A program made the translations under genes and the position numbers. This document shows, piece by piece, positions 1 to 10,611 of a DNA stretch of 64,000 nt. The stretch spans positions 29,409,825-29,473,824 of the forward strand of contig CM076851.1 in the NCBI GenBank assembly GCA_039519185.1, read 5' to 3'. The number at the start of each line of letters is the position of its first letter. The first letter of the stretch is position 1. The stretch comes from Astragalus membranaceus. Lineage: Eukaryota > Streptophyta > Magnoliopsida > Fabales > Fabaceae. The notes under the pieces are model-generated. The model saw only the letters and a list, made by a program, of their open reading frames with translations. It was not told the origin of the DNA and did no database searches.

Positions 1-2348
1 GGGACCAACAGGTCCAAAGCAAATGGTTCAGAAAATTCTTTGGAAAGTCGAATTCTGGGGACCAGCGGGTCCAAACTTTCTGATAAAATTTCTTTTCTTT
101 TTTTTTTTTTTTTTTTTTTTTCGAACTTTTGGGTAGCGAGCATGAGGACCAACATTTGGTGCTTATCTGCATTCACTTAACAATGCATTTGAATGGTGCA
201 GGTCATGCAAGTGATTTATGCAATGGTGGATTGTCTTGGTATGCAAATGTACGTAGTGATTTATTGAATGGAATGCTCTTGTTCTACTTTTTGTTCATTT
301 CTTAACTTGAATGGAATGATGAATGAAATGGGAAACTTTTGTTTTTTTATCCCTTTTCTGAAATATGATGCAAATGCAATGACGCGAAAGGATTTTTGCT
401 TTTCCTTTATTGCTTCTACTATGAGATGCAAGTGCGAATGCGATGCTTTGTTGTTACGGGAAAAATGAGATACCTAGATGCATGAGGCAAAAATAACATT
501 TTTATGAACATTTTTGTGATGATAAGATGCGAGACTTTGGATGCAAAAAGTGAGGTGAATCTTGATCATTCTTTCGAAACATTGGAGTTAAATTCAAAAC
601 CCGGTGTTATCAAGCTTTTTATTTATCAACCAGCTCATTTATTCTTTCTCCTCCTTTCCATGATGACTCAACTTGTATTCTCTCTCTTTGAAGCATTGTC
701 TAGTAAGTATACAAAAGAGTGCAAATGTCAGACAGGTGTTTGAGACATGGCAGGTGAAGGGGTGAAAGGCAATGGCTTTTGCCGGACTGCCCCAATCTAG
801 GCTTGGTGACTATGAATGAAAGGCTTGCCCCTGTTTGGTGATATTGACAATTGGGGTGAACATGAGATGGACACTGAACAAGCTTTCCCAAGACCAGGGT
901 GGGTGAGTGGTGAAGAGAATGCCCCAACTTTTAGATCCGAGTGGTGTTCTCAGTGCAAATCTTTGGTTCTTTACTAATGTCTTGACCTTTGGTGTGAAAG
1001 AAGCCTCACTTGGTGATCACTAAACATTGTTTCAATGCAGCTTGAATGCGTTTGAAGTGCAAGTCTTTCTTTTTCCGTCAGCTTCCCTTTTTTTTTCTGA
1101 CTGTTCGTTTTTGCTCCCTCATTTCTTTTTCCTGAGGGTTTTTTCTTGATCAGCTTTCTTTTTTTTCTGATCGTTTGTTTTTCTTTTTGAGCGAACACAT
1201 TGTATACAGATAAACTTAGTTGTCCTAAGATTTAAAAACGAAAGCAACCGGTCATGGACTTTTCGGGATTATGGTGTTTTGTTGTGAATGGATGATTGGG
1301 TTTATCGGAGTGTTTGGGGCTAATGGTGGGATGATTTTTGTTCGGCATTGGCTGACAATCGATGATTTATGATGGTTAATTGGCTTGATGAGGTGTTTGG
1401 AAGTTTTATTCCTGGCTAAGGGTCTGTAGAAGGCGGGATGCCAAGGTCAAAGGGAAGTGTTTGCGGTTTATGGAAGGAGGGGTGTATGAGAATGATGAAG
1501 TGTTTGAAGGTTTATTGAGACAAAGGTCTCTTGTGTTTGGTAGCAATATGTACCAGCTCACCACTTACATTTCTTTTTTGGGATTTTCATTTTTGAATCC
1601 CTTTTTTGATTTTCCTTTTTTTTTTTTTTTTTTTTTGACTCGGGTGAGCTGGTAAAAAGTGATGCACTGCTTTTTTGATATTTGAGGTGGTCCTTGTCTA
1701 GGGTGATTTTTGTATTTTGGTTTTTCTTGGCTTAAGGTGGGTAGGAAAGGGACCTTCTGGGATTGAGGAGATGGCCAAACTTTATTTCAGATCCCGATTG
1801 CTTATTTATTTATTATTATTTTTTTTTTTTTTGTAAAACATGACAACAGTTCACCTATCTATATGTGTTTGCTCTTTTCTTTGCATTTTTTATGCCCTGA
1901 TTTTTTTTGCCTGGACCGCTCTTTGCGAGTTTTCAATCCACCGGGCGCTTTTTTTTTTTTTTTTTTTTTAAAAAACAACATTTTTTTTTTTGCCTAGGCC
2001 GCCCTTTGCGGGTTTTCAACCTAGCGAGCTTATTTTCTTGTTTATTTTTATCTTTTGAAAGACTTGCACTCAAAGAATATGATATTGACGAGGAAACTTA
2101 GTGATCACAGAACTGCCCCAGCATGGAGGACTCAAAGGTTTTAGTGAGGAAAGTAACTTTTTATTGATGACAATATTGAAAAGGAACATGTGCCCTTATT
2201 GGAATATCCTAAGGCCTTGGGCAGAGCCAGAGGATTGCATCACAGATAAATGCTTTGAACTGAAAAACTACATAAAAATCAACAGTCACTCATAAATACT
2301 ATGAAAAGCACGGGAAAGATGATGCTGCCTTCAACATTTTGATCATCT
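1..2348 (-). other. Non-coding 3' part of Ogre/Tat-like element
   Basis: This stretch lies downstream of the minus-strand gag. A complete Ogre/Tat element would carry protease, reverse transcriptase and integrase here, but I see no long frame with those motifs. It is T-rich on the plus strand, with long T tracts near 97-121, 1616-1636 and 1951-1969. A near-duplicated motif opens the window at 2-18 and 59-75, giving a 57-base period. A perfect 12-base inverted repeat (TACCAGCTCACC at 1551-1562, complement at 1643-1654) encloses a T-rich loop. A GC-richer block at about 1911-1948 recurs at about 1993-2030. The left end of the element is outside the window. Confidence 0.5.
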
Positions 2349-3863
2349 TCAACTGTTGTCATTTTGACCTGATAGCCCTGAACTCAGAGGGTTAAACCCT
2401 TCACCACCCTCTTCAAAGGTTAATCGCCTTGAATCAACAAGACCCTGAACCAAATGTTTCAAAAGATAACAATTTTCGGCAGAGTGACCGATTGCCCCCG
2501 CATGGAATTCACAAGTGGCCTGTGGGTTGTGTCCTTTTGGGAATGGAGGTTGTACTGGCTTCATCTCACGAGGGGAGATCAAATTGTGGCTGATTAGGCA
2601 TCTGCATAGGTTGGTATACGACATAGGGATAGGGTCGTATCGAGGCGACTTTTTTTGGCCTGTTATTGGATTAGCTTCTTCATTCTTCTTTGCAGGAAAC
2701 CCGGAAGATGGGTTTTTGTGCACACTTGTGTTACCTGGGGAACTCTGGGCGATCTTGCCACTTCTTAGTCCGTTCTCTATCCTCTCCCCAACAATCACCA
2801 CATCTGAAAAATTGGAGGATGCACTGCTGATCAGACGATCATAGTATAGTGGTGGCAAAGTCTCCAAAAACATAGAAACCAATTCCTTGTCCAAAAGAGG
2901 AGGTGTACATTGTGCAGCCAAAGCTCTCCATCGCTGGGCATACTCCTTGAACGATTCATTGTCCCTCTTGCTCATGCCCTGCAGCTGCGTTCTGTCTGGT
3001 GCCATGTCTGTATTGTACTGATACTGCTTGAGGAATGCATCGGCTAAATCCTTCCAACAGCGAACCTGAGATGGTTCTAACTTCATATACCAATTGAGGG
3101 ATGCCCCTGCAAGGCTCTCTTGGAAGCAATGGATTAGCAGTCTGTCATCATGAGAGTAAGTAGACATCTTTCTACAATACATCGTCAAGTGACCTTTTGG
3201 ACAAGTCGCGCCCCTGTATTTGTCGAAGTCGGGGACTTTGAACTTTGGAGGCAGCACCACATCAGGAATAAGGCACAAATCTCTGGCCTCTCTTGCTCTG
3301 GAACCGAAGCCTTCAACCCTTCTTAATCTTTCCTCTAGTATCTGAAACTGATCTTTGGCCCGCTGATGCTCAGCGGAATAAACCTGAGGGAAGCTGCTTA
3401 CATTATGAGGGAGCTGGAGCGTTGGAGCCATAGTTGGAGTTGAGTGATGAATCTGAGGGTATGCAGGGTTTCCAGTCGTGAAGTCCTGAGCCTGTGGAAT
3501 GGCAGCTAGCTGAGGAGTGAAGCTCTGAAGAGTAGCCTGGGGTATAACAGTAGGATGCGGGATCTGAGCCCGAGGTTCACCAATCATTCCTTCAGATCCG
3601 ATAGACGCCGGTTGTACATTCTCAATAATGGCTACAGGACCAGCTCCCTGATTAGTTTTTGGGTTAGAAGGGAGAGTGTAACCTAGAGGAATCAGAACCC
3701 TCACCATTTCTGACATCTGCGTCCTTAACCCATTCACCTCTGCTTTTAGCTCATTCACCTCTGCTTTTAACTTATTCACTTCTGCCCTTAGTTCTTCATT
3801 TGTTGCCATGTTCCTAGCTAGAGAACAAGTCCAATTTTGCCTTTCTCTGTCAACAGGACACAT
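2349..3863 (-). CDS. gag: Ty3/gypsy (Ogre/Tat-like) gag protein
   Basis: This is a 504-codon open frame for a retrotransposon capsid (gag) protein, which would package element RNA in cytoplasmic particles. The likelier start is the Met at codon 19 (3809), directly before a coiled coil built from a tandem 21-base repeat (heptads of the type KLKAEVN, about residues 27-50). A proline- and glutamine-rich linker follows. The gag domain lies at about residues 205-365 and includes the motif CPKGHLTMYCRKM. A CX2HX5HX4C zinc knuckle (CEFH...H...C) starts near residue 451. The frame stops shortly after the knuckle and no pol follows for 2.3 kb, so the element is probably non-autonomous. The Ogre/Tat assignment rests on gag style, the primer-binding site and the large LTR. 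Confidence 0.85.
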   Translation of the reverse strand: MCPVDRERQNWTCSLARNMATNEELRAEVNKLKAEVNELKAEVNGLRTQMSEMVRVLIPLGYTLPSNPKTNQGAGPVAIIENVQPASIGSEGMIGEPRAQIPHPTVIPQATLQSFTPQLAAIPQAQDFTTGNPAYPQIHHSTPTMAPTLQLPHNVSSFPQVYSAEHQRAKDQFQILEERLRRVEGFGSRAREARDLCLIPDVVLPPKFKVPDFDKYRGATCPKGHLTMYCRKMSTYSHDDRLLIHCFQESLAGASLNWYMKLEPSQVRCWKDLADAFLKQYQYNTDMAPDRTQLQGMSKRDNESFKEYAQRWRALAAQCTPPLLDKELVSMFLETLPPLYYDRLISSASSNFSDVVIVGERIENGLRSGKIAQSSPGNTSVHKNPSSGFPAKKNEEANPITGQKKSPRYDPIPMSYTNLCRCLISHNLISPREMKPVQPPFPKGHNPQATCEFHAGAIGHSAENCYLLKHLVQGLVDSRRLTFEEGGEGFNPLSSGLSGQNDNS

Positions 3864-4650
3864 ACTATCAGCCCAAGAACGAATGACTGGACAAATGCAT
3901 GCAACATTTTAGACTTGAATCAAAGGGAAGCAATTTTAACAAGGTAATTATGTGATTACAAAATTGCCCCCTTGCACAGAGGGTTTAACCCAAAAGTCAA
4001 TTATGTACCAACACGGGAAGAGTATACACTTTGGGCGAATGGGGCGGGACTAGACTTGGAGGGTGATGAGGGCAAGGAAGGAAACTGACTGACTCGAACA
4101 AGAGAAACTGTACCTAGTATGCACGCTCACTAGAAGAATGCTTCACAGAGAGTTACCATTTTTTTTTTGAGTTGCTTCAGTCTTTTGTCATGGAATGGAT
4201 GGGAATGCAGTGCTTTTGAAAGAAATGCCAATGAGCTATTGATTTGAAAAAAAAAAAAAAAAAAAAACTGAGTGCTTTGGAACACCCGGAGTTAGCAACC
4301 AAGTAAGGATAAACTTTTTCAAAAAGGATGGTTGTTTTGCATGAACGTCTCGCTTCTCATCACAACTTTTATTTTATGCAATGAATGAATGAACAAATTA
4401 TGATATGCGAGTATGATGCAAATGTGTGGAGAATGACCACTCGAAAAGTGTGGCTTATTCTAAATAATTTTGTTGCTTTTTAATGCAGGACAAAATATGG
4501 AATGCCAATGCGAATGATGCAAGGACGATGTCCCCCTTTTTTCAAAATGATTTTTTTGATTTGATTTTTATTTGATTTTTAGAGGCGAGACAAGATAGGA
4601 AATGCCGATGCCCCCTTTTTGAATGATGAGAGATGCAAGAATGGTGATAT

Positions 4651-4757
4651 GAGTCAACTGATTGTCGTTACCCTGAGTAACTTGTATGAAACATTGAGTG
4701 GATCCTGACTCAATACTTCACATAATATACTGAAACGTTTCGACAATTAGTTGACTC
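4651..4757. repeat. Long hairpin in element leader
   Basis: Seventeen-base arms at 4651-4667 (GAGTCAACTGATTGTCG) and 4741-4757 are inverted copies with a single mismatch. They enclose a 73-base loop that itself contains GAGTAAC/GTTAC-like complements. The hairpin lies in the presumed RNA leader of the Ogre-like element. Confidence 0.75.
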
Positions 4758-4826
4758 AATTTGACTTCCTGCTCGAAAATAAAACACGTGTGACTGGGTC
4801 AAAGTGCCCTGACATCGCAGAGCAAC

Positions 4827-4861
4827 ATCTCAAATTTGTAGTCGACAAACAAATTTGAGAT
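4827..4861. repeat. Perfect 13-base hairpin
   Basis: ATCTCAAATTTGT (4827-4839) is perfectly complementary to 4849-4861, with a 9-base loop containing GTCGAC. It sits 70 bases from the longer hairpin at 4651-4757, in the same leader. Confidence 0.8.
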
Positions 4862-6189
4862 ATTACCCTTCGCCGTTCAAAGGTGCAATTCTATCCATTA
4901 AGCCGTCACATGAGAGATTTTGTTTTTTTTTTCGAAAGGATGCATGCAGGGAGAAATGATGTATTCGAACAAAGTGATGAAATGATGCATGAATGCCACA
5001 TTGACGCGATGTCCGCACTATTTGATGAGGATTTTTGTGAATGATTATGAATGAATGGTAGTGCGAGCTAAAAATTATTTTTGTGTGAGGAAATAGAATG
5101 CATGACACTCGCGGTGGTTTTTTTTTAATGCATGGGGAGAAAATAATGCATGAGTGTTGGCGAACCAACTTGCTTTTTTGCCCTGATTTTTTTGGAATAT
5201 GAATGAATGAGTGTGCATGAGACGCGAATGTATGGTTTTATTAATCTCGTCGGGGAATTGTGAGCTTTTTATTAAAGTATGATCCAGGTGGTCTGACTTT
5301 CAAATGCTTGTTCTCTTTAAAAAAGTTTTATGATTCCCCGACGGTACTTGAAATGCATGCAAAATGATATGTTTGAACATTTTTGATATGCGAAAGAGTA
5401 TAAGAAATGCATGAGACATGTTTCTAGAAAAAAACTGGAAAATAATTAGAATTAGATGCACAAATGATGCAGTAATAAAAGAATAATGTCATGTTTTTGT
5501 TTTTTTTTTTGGTTTTAGAAAATAATGCCTTTGAGCAACATGATGCATGAATGCATTGTTATTGGGTACAATCACATGACTACATGATAATAATTCTTTA
5601 TTGTAAGGGAAAAGACAATATTAAATAAAATAAAGAAGATGCTCCCCTGTGTGTTAAATGAGCCATGTCTAACTTGGTATTTTCAACATGATCTAGGGTC
5701 ACTTTAGTGATCATCCTTTCGGGTGGCTCTAATCACTTACTCACAAAGGTCTCCAGAGCTAAATCCCCTTCATGATATGATCCACAACGATAGCGAGCTA
5801 CCTGGTGTGGGATGCCGCGAAAGAGCATACTCTGGTTGAGATTTTCATGAGAGTCAGACAGATAAATCCAGAATGACTGTCACTAATCATCTCCGCTCGT
5901 CCTAAGTTATTTTTCAGACCCGGGTATAGGGCCCCACTCAGAAGTGTGTGCAATAAACAAGTGTAATTGATGTGTGTGATATAAGCAACCTAAACTACCC
6001 AAACTGCAAAAGAGCAAACAGATAGCAATATAAAAGTCTTCTACCCTAAGGTTTGCAAGAAAACAAATAGCAGTGTAAAAGTCTTCTACCCTAAGGTTCA
6101 ATATGCGAATATAAAGACTAAGGGTAAATAAAGTACTAAACTAATGATTTACACATTTAATTAAATTAGGCTTGACCCTCTAAAAAAAA

Positions 6190-6208
6190 GTCCCCAGTGG
6201 AGTCGCCA
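6190..6208 (-). promoter_or_regulatory. Primer-binding site of Ogre-like element
   Basis: Read on the minus strand, TGGCGACTCCACTGGGGAC lies two bases inside the LTR end. Primer-binding sites beginning TGGCGAC and rich in GGGGA are typical of Tat/Ogre elements, usually ascribed to an arginine tRNA. I have not verified the tRNA. The site fixes the orientation of the element (5' LTR on the right, transcription leftward). Confidence 0.8.
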
Positions 6209-6631
6209 GCTGTAGCGACCGAAGAATCCGGAGGGGGGATCCTTCGTTGCTTCTGAACAATGGAGCCGCCATCAATATTTATTTTTAGGAAAACATTGAA
6301 AAAAACCTTCGTTTTTGGGTTCGGAGGTCGATTAAGTGCCGGGAAGGTACTAGCACCCCGCAACATCCTAAAAAAGGTTACCTTTTAATTTAATGTGTAG
6401 AAAAAAAAAATTAGTTTAAAGAAAACATTTTAATTTACCCTTTTTGTTATTTGCAAAAAAACGGAAAGGAAGACTTAATAAAAATTTTAGTTTTTTGCGC
6501 TTGACAGGAGTGGGCCCCTGCTCCTACGTATCTCCGGGTGCGATGGAGAAATCAAAGCTACGTAGTTCTTGGGTAGAAAATATTTGTGTGTTGGTATTTT
6601 TTATTTTTGAAAAGTTTGCGAAAACTAGAGG

Positions 6632-7000
6632 CCGTTCATGGTGACCAAACAGATAAATCCAGAGTGGCCATCATTAATGGCTTATTCGAAAAAGAAGGTG
6701 TTTACAGCGTTCAAACGGGCGGGGCCCAGAGTGACCGTTATAAATACCCGGTTTGTGATCGAGCGTTTCGTTCGAAAAAATGCTTACTGGGAAGCGTGAT
6801 CTTTTTTAGAAAAAGGGAGTTGAGATTACGTTTGTATTTTAATTAACTGAAAATTGGAGTTTAGGCGGGTGTTTGCGATAATCAAACGAGTAGCCTCAGA
6901 GTGATTACCGCTACTAATCCGTTGTGAAAAAAAAATGAAGGTTAGTCCTAACGGTCAAACAAGCAAGGCTCAGAGTGACCACTAGTAACAACCTATTTTT
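6632..7000. repeat. Degenerate repeats built on CAGAGTGACC
   Basis: Four loosely related units occur at about 6632, 6708, 6864 and 6948. Each has a 'GATCAAAC' or 'GTTCAAAC' phrase, then a GGC-containing stretch, then CAGAGTGACC (or AGAGTGGCC, AGAGTGATTAC) and an ACTA-like ending. They lie in the U5 side of the Ogre-like LTR. No coding meaning is apparent. Confidence 0.5.
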
Positions 7001-7219
7001 TTTACGCAAATTCGATTATTCGAGAGAAAGAAAGAAAAACGGTTTGGAAGCATCACGTTGTGAATAAAAGCGGAATAGGTGATAAAAGGGGGTGCAAATA
7101 ATAGAGGAGTGTTGTATCAAAATGGGGGTGTGCTTAACATCAGCCCACAATAACATTGTTTGGGTTTTTGGGCCTTTGCGCGAAAATTGGGCTGAAAGCG
7201 GGGAGAGCTGTATTACTAA

Positions 7220-7334
7220 AAGGTGGGGGTGAAAACAGCGTTTTGACGCTAGAACAAGTGCTGGGGGTGCAAATAGTGTTTTGACGCCAAAACGAGTGCT
7301 GGGGGTGCAAATAGCGTTTTGACGCCAAAAAAAC
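7220..7334. repeat. 38-bp tandem repeat in LTR
   Basis: About three tandem units of 38 bases occur, the clearest starting at 7258 and 7296 with GTGCTGGGGGTGCAAATAG followed by GTTTTGACGCCA. A first, more divergent unit starts near 7220. Confidence 0.7.
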
Positions 7335-8465
7335 GATTGCTTGATTTTCTTTTTGACTAATTGGTTTGCTTATTTCAAAAAACCGGTTTTGATTGACTTG
7401 ACTCTCGCCTACGTTAGAAGAAAGCGTTTGGTGAGAAAAGATTTGTAAATTTGTAAGGAAATGTTCTCTTTTTTTTGAGACATTGTCATGGTTATGATTT
7501 TTTTGAAAAAAGAAAAAAAAAAAAAAGGGTGCTTTTGTTTTTTTTGGAAAATGATTGTTATCTTTATTGTTATTATTTTTTTTTGAAAAGGGTAGTGGTA
7601 TTAGTATTTATTTTAAAAAAACATTTTTTAGCGTTTCAAAAAAAAGGGCTTTATTTAATCCGAAAATTAATAACAACATTTTTTTCATCACTTTTTTTTT
7701 TAATCCGAAAATTAGTAACCATTCTTTTTTTAAAAAAACAACATTTTTTTTATCACTTTTTTTTTAATCCGAAAATTGCAACATCAAAAACATCAATAAT
7801 AACAGCAACATATATATCCATAAAAACAGCAACTAAAAAAAAAGCAATGACATGTTCAAGGAAAAAAAAACAACCAATATTTATAAAAAGTCAATAACTA
7901 ATGTTTATATAAAAAAAACAGCAACTAATATAAAAAAACATGACAACAACAAAAATAAAAAACAGCAACCAATATATTTTTTTTTTAAAAAAAACGTGAA
8001 CAACAATAATAGAAAAAAAAACGGTATGACAGTAACATAAAAATGCGTCTAAAGTATTTACAGCAACTAAAATAACTAAATAAAAATAAAAAAGGCAATA
8101 ATAATATATAAAACGTTACAGCAAAATAAATAGAAAGAAACAACAATAATATGCTAAAAAAAATTTACATTACAGTACCTTGGGCAAAAAAAAACGAGAT
8201 CCGGTAATGTTGAAGAACAAAGTTTTCTTCTTCAGATTTCTCAATACAATAGAAATTTTTTTTTTAAAACTAAGAAAACAAAATCTAGGAAGTAAAAAAA
8301 AAGAAGAGAAAAAGAAACTAAACTCCTTATGAAAATTTTTCTTCCTCCCTCGGAAACCCTAGTTTTTTAGAAACCTCTCCTTCTTTTCCTCTTTTTTCGA
8401 AAATCTTCTCTTCTTCTTCCTTTCTCTAAAAAAAATTCCTCCCTTGCTTCATGGTCTTGGCCCCC

Positions 8466-8473
8466 TATTTATA
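8466..8473 (-). promoter_or_regulatory. LTR TATA box
   Basis: The minus strand reads TATAAATAGGGGG, a strong plant TATA context. Transcription leftward would then start near 8435 and run into the R region and the gag leader. The upstream U3 on this strand is a run of C/T-rich sequence (8500-9060). Confidence 0.6.
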
Positions 8474-9527
8474 CTATAAATGTTGCCTTCGTTTTCACCA
8501 ACTTGCACAGTGATTTTTCTGACATGATATGGGGTTTAGGGGGGTAGTTGGTGAAGGAAAAAATGAAAAATGAGGACTTGTGAGAGGGGGGTTTATGATG
8601 GTCGAAGGTATGGGGTAGGAGAGAAGAAAAATGATGATTTTTGTGAGAGAAAAGGGGGGAAATCCGTGGGTGAGAGAGTGATGAGAAGGGGAAAAGATGA
8701 TGGAGTTGGTGTTGTGGGAGGTGATGAGAGGAAGGTTGAGTGTTGTTTGTGTGAGATGGAGAAAGAAAGAGAAAATGAAGGTTGAGTGTGAGAGAAGGAG
8801 AGTGAGAGTCGTAGGGATGGGGAGGGAATGAGTGATGTGAGAGATGAAAGAAAGTGAAGTGTGTGGGTGTGAGAAAGAGAGAGGAAGCGTGAGATTGAGG
8901 AGAGAGGGGGGGTTGGAGTCGTTGGGAAGAGAAGAGAGAGGGGAAAGGTGTGTATGGGGAAGTGGGGTTTGAGAGAAAAGAGGAAAGGTGGAGTGTGGGA
9001 AAGGAAAAAGTGCAATTTCCAAGGAGGGAAATGAGGGAGTGGGGTCGAAAATCAAGGAGGGGAAAGGTGAGTGAATGTGGCCAAATTTTAGGGAAAGGGG
9101 GGATTGAATGTGGATGGTTTTTAGGGTAAGGGGGGTGGCCGAATTTGACTAGGTTTTGGTGGGGAGAATTAGGGTTTTGGTGGAGGAGTGAGTTGGGTTA
9201 TGGGTTGTGGGTTGTGGGTTAGTGGTTTTTTTTTTGTTGGGTTGGGTCATGCGAATTGGGCTAGCTATTTTTGCTGGGTTGGGCTTCCATGACAGCACCT
9301 TATTATTTTTTAATAGACCCCCCCCTATTTCCTCCTTGGCTTATTTTGTGTTTCTTTACTCCTAATTAATATTTTTTCATGGTTAAAAAAAAACTTGTGG
9401 CAAATGAAAAAAAAGATTATTACTTTTTAATAAATAAAATTCCTCGTTTATGATCGGACAAAATTAGGGTATTACACCGGGCTTATACCAGCAAGGGTGT
9501 TTGCCACCAGCCTCGGCAATGTTAAAA

Positions 9528-10266
9528 ACGTGACCAACTGAGGGACTCGAGGTGTCAATTTAAAGTCGCCTTCAGGGCAGTTTACCGGGACTCGGCCCAG
9601 ATCGAACTCGCCCTTCAGGGTAATGGCAAACTCGGCCATTTAAAACGTGACCACCTGAGGGACTCGAGGTGTCAATTTAAAGTCGCCTTCAGGGAAGTTT
9701 ACCGGGACTCGGCCCGGATCGAACTCGCCCTTCAGGGTAATGGCAAACTCGGCCATTTAAAACGTGACCACCTGAGGGACTCGAGGTGTCAATTTAAAGT
9801 CGCCTTCAGGGCAGTTTACCGGGACTCGGCCCAGATCGAACTCGCCCTTCAGGGTAATGGCAAACTCGGCCATTTAAAACGTGACCACCTGAGGGACTCG
9901 ATGTGTCAATTTAAAGTCGCCTTCGGGGCAGTTTACTGGGACTCGGCCCAGACCGAACTCGCCCTTCAGGGTAATGGCAAACTCGGCCATTTAAAACGTG
10001 ACCACCTGAGGGACTCGAGGTGTCAATTTAAATTCGCCTTCAGGGAAGTTTACCGGGACTCGGCCTAGATCGAACTCGCCCTTCAGGGTAATGGCAAACT
10101 CGGCCATTTAAAACGTGACCACCTGAGGGACTCGAGGTGTCAATTTAAAGTCGCCTTCAGGGCAGTTTACCGGGACTCGGCCCAGATCGAACTCGCCCTT
10201 CAGGGTAATGGCAAACTCGGCCATTTAAAACGTGACCACCTGAGGGACTCGAGGTGTCAATCTAAA
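9528..10266. repeat. 117-bp tandem repeat array
   Basis: Six full units and a partial seventh have an exact 117-base period, with starts at 9528, 9645, 9762, 9879, 9996, 10113 and 10230, each beginning ACGTGACCACCTGAGGGACT or a close variant. Units differ by only a few substitutions. Each unit contains CCTTCAGGG twice and ACTCGGCC twice, so it has an older internal duplication. At least one minus-strand frame has stops in every unit, and I see no open frame through the array. Confidence 0.95.
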
Positions 10267-10486
10267 GTCGGAGGATCTTTGTGGGCAAAAAGCGCCGACG
10301 TTCCTGCCTCGGGAATTTTTCCCGGCTTCTGGAACGTCGCTTCGAGGAAGAGGAAGCTAGAGACGAGCAGGGCGGAGGGGAAACCTCGGATCCGTAGGAA
10401 TCATCAGGAGTTCCGATCCTAGGTGGAGTTCCGGTTTTAGCGTGAAACTTTAAGGCGATCGCTCGGCCGATCCCAAATCGTTCCAT
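10262..10486 (-). pseudogene. Duplicated fragment of neighbouring gag
   Basis: The minus-strand frame here contains TPDDSYGSE followed by a serine/arginine-rich segment and PRQERRR. That closely parallels TPDDSYGSE, SSSPRRR and SPRQKRQR in the gag at 10612-11841 (DNA near 11240-11400). It is therefore a second, diverged copy of the middle of gag placed downstream of the stop, between gag and the tandem array. It lacks the gag core domain and is not expected to act alone. Confidence 0.65.
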
Positions 10487-10611
10487 CCAACCTCGGAACT
10501 TACTTTAACTTAAGCTATCAGCGTGAGAAAATCGTAGCCGATCCATATATATTAGATGGTTGAAGATTTACAAAGTCGGATTACATCATGCCCGTAGGCT
10601 CATTCCGAGAC

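Larger units (their letters stand above)
3864..6189 (-). other. Untranslated leader between LTR and gag
   Basis: About 2.3 kb separates the primer-binding site from gag. Canonical Ogre elements carry an extra ORF1 here, but I see no long frame on the minus strand. The stretch has two strong inverted repeats (listed separately) and recurring 'atgcaaatg/gatgcatga' words. An imperfect direct repeat of about 50 bases lies at about 6000-6100, where the phrase TCTTCTACCCTAAGGTT occurs twice. A role in packaging or translation of the element RNA is possible but not shown. Confidence 0.45.
6211..9476 (-). mobile_element. Large 5' LTR of Ogre/Tat-like element
   Basis: The plus strand reads TGTAGCGACC at 6211 and ends GGGTATTACA at 9476, giving TG...CA ends on either strand. 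The inner end abuts the primer-binding site, so this is the 5' LTR of a minus-strand element, about 3266 bases long. The U3 part (8474-9476) is strongly pyrimidine-rich on the coding strand, and a TATA box lies at 8466-8473. The R/U5 part holds A- and T-rich simple sequence and two repeat families. The outer end joins CCGGG, one copy of a presumed 5-base target duplication. The partner copy and the 3' LTR lie beyond the left edge. Confidence 0.8.

Noticed and set aside
8495..9055. 186-codon minus-strand frame rich in proline, serine and phenylalanine
   Set aside because: It translates a pyrimidine-rich tract within the U3 of the Ogre-like LTR, with overlapping open frames on both strands. Low-complexity composition explains the openness.
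9528..10266. Possible CRISPR-like array (regular repeats)
   Set aside because: Units are contiguous 117-base tandem copies without unique spacers, in a plant retroelement.
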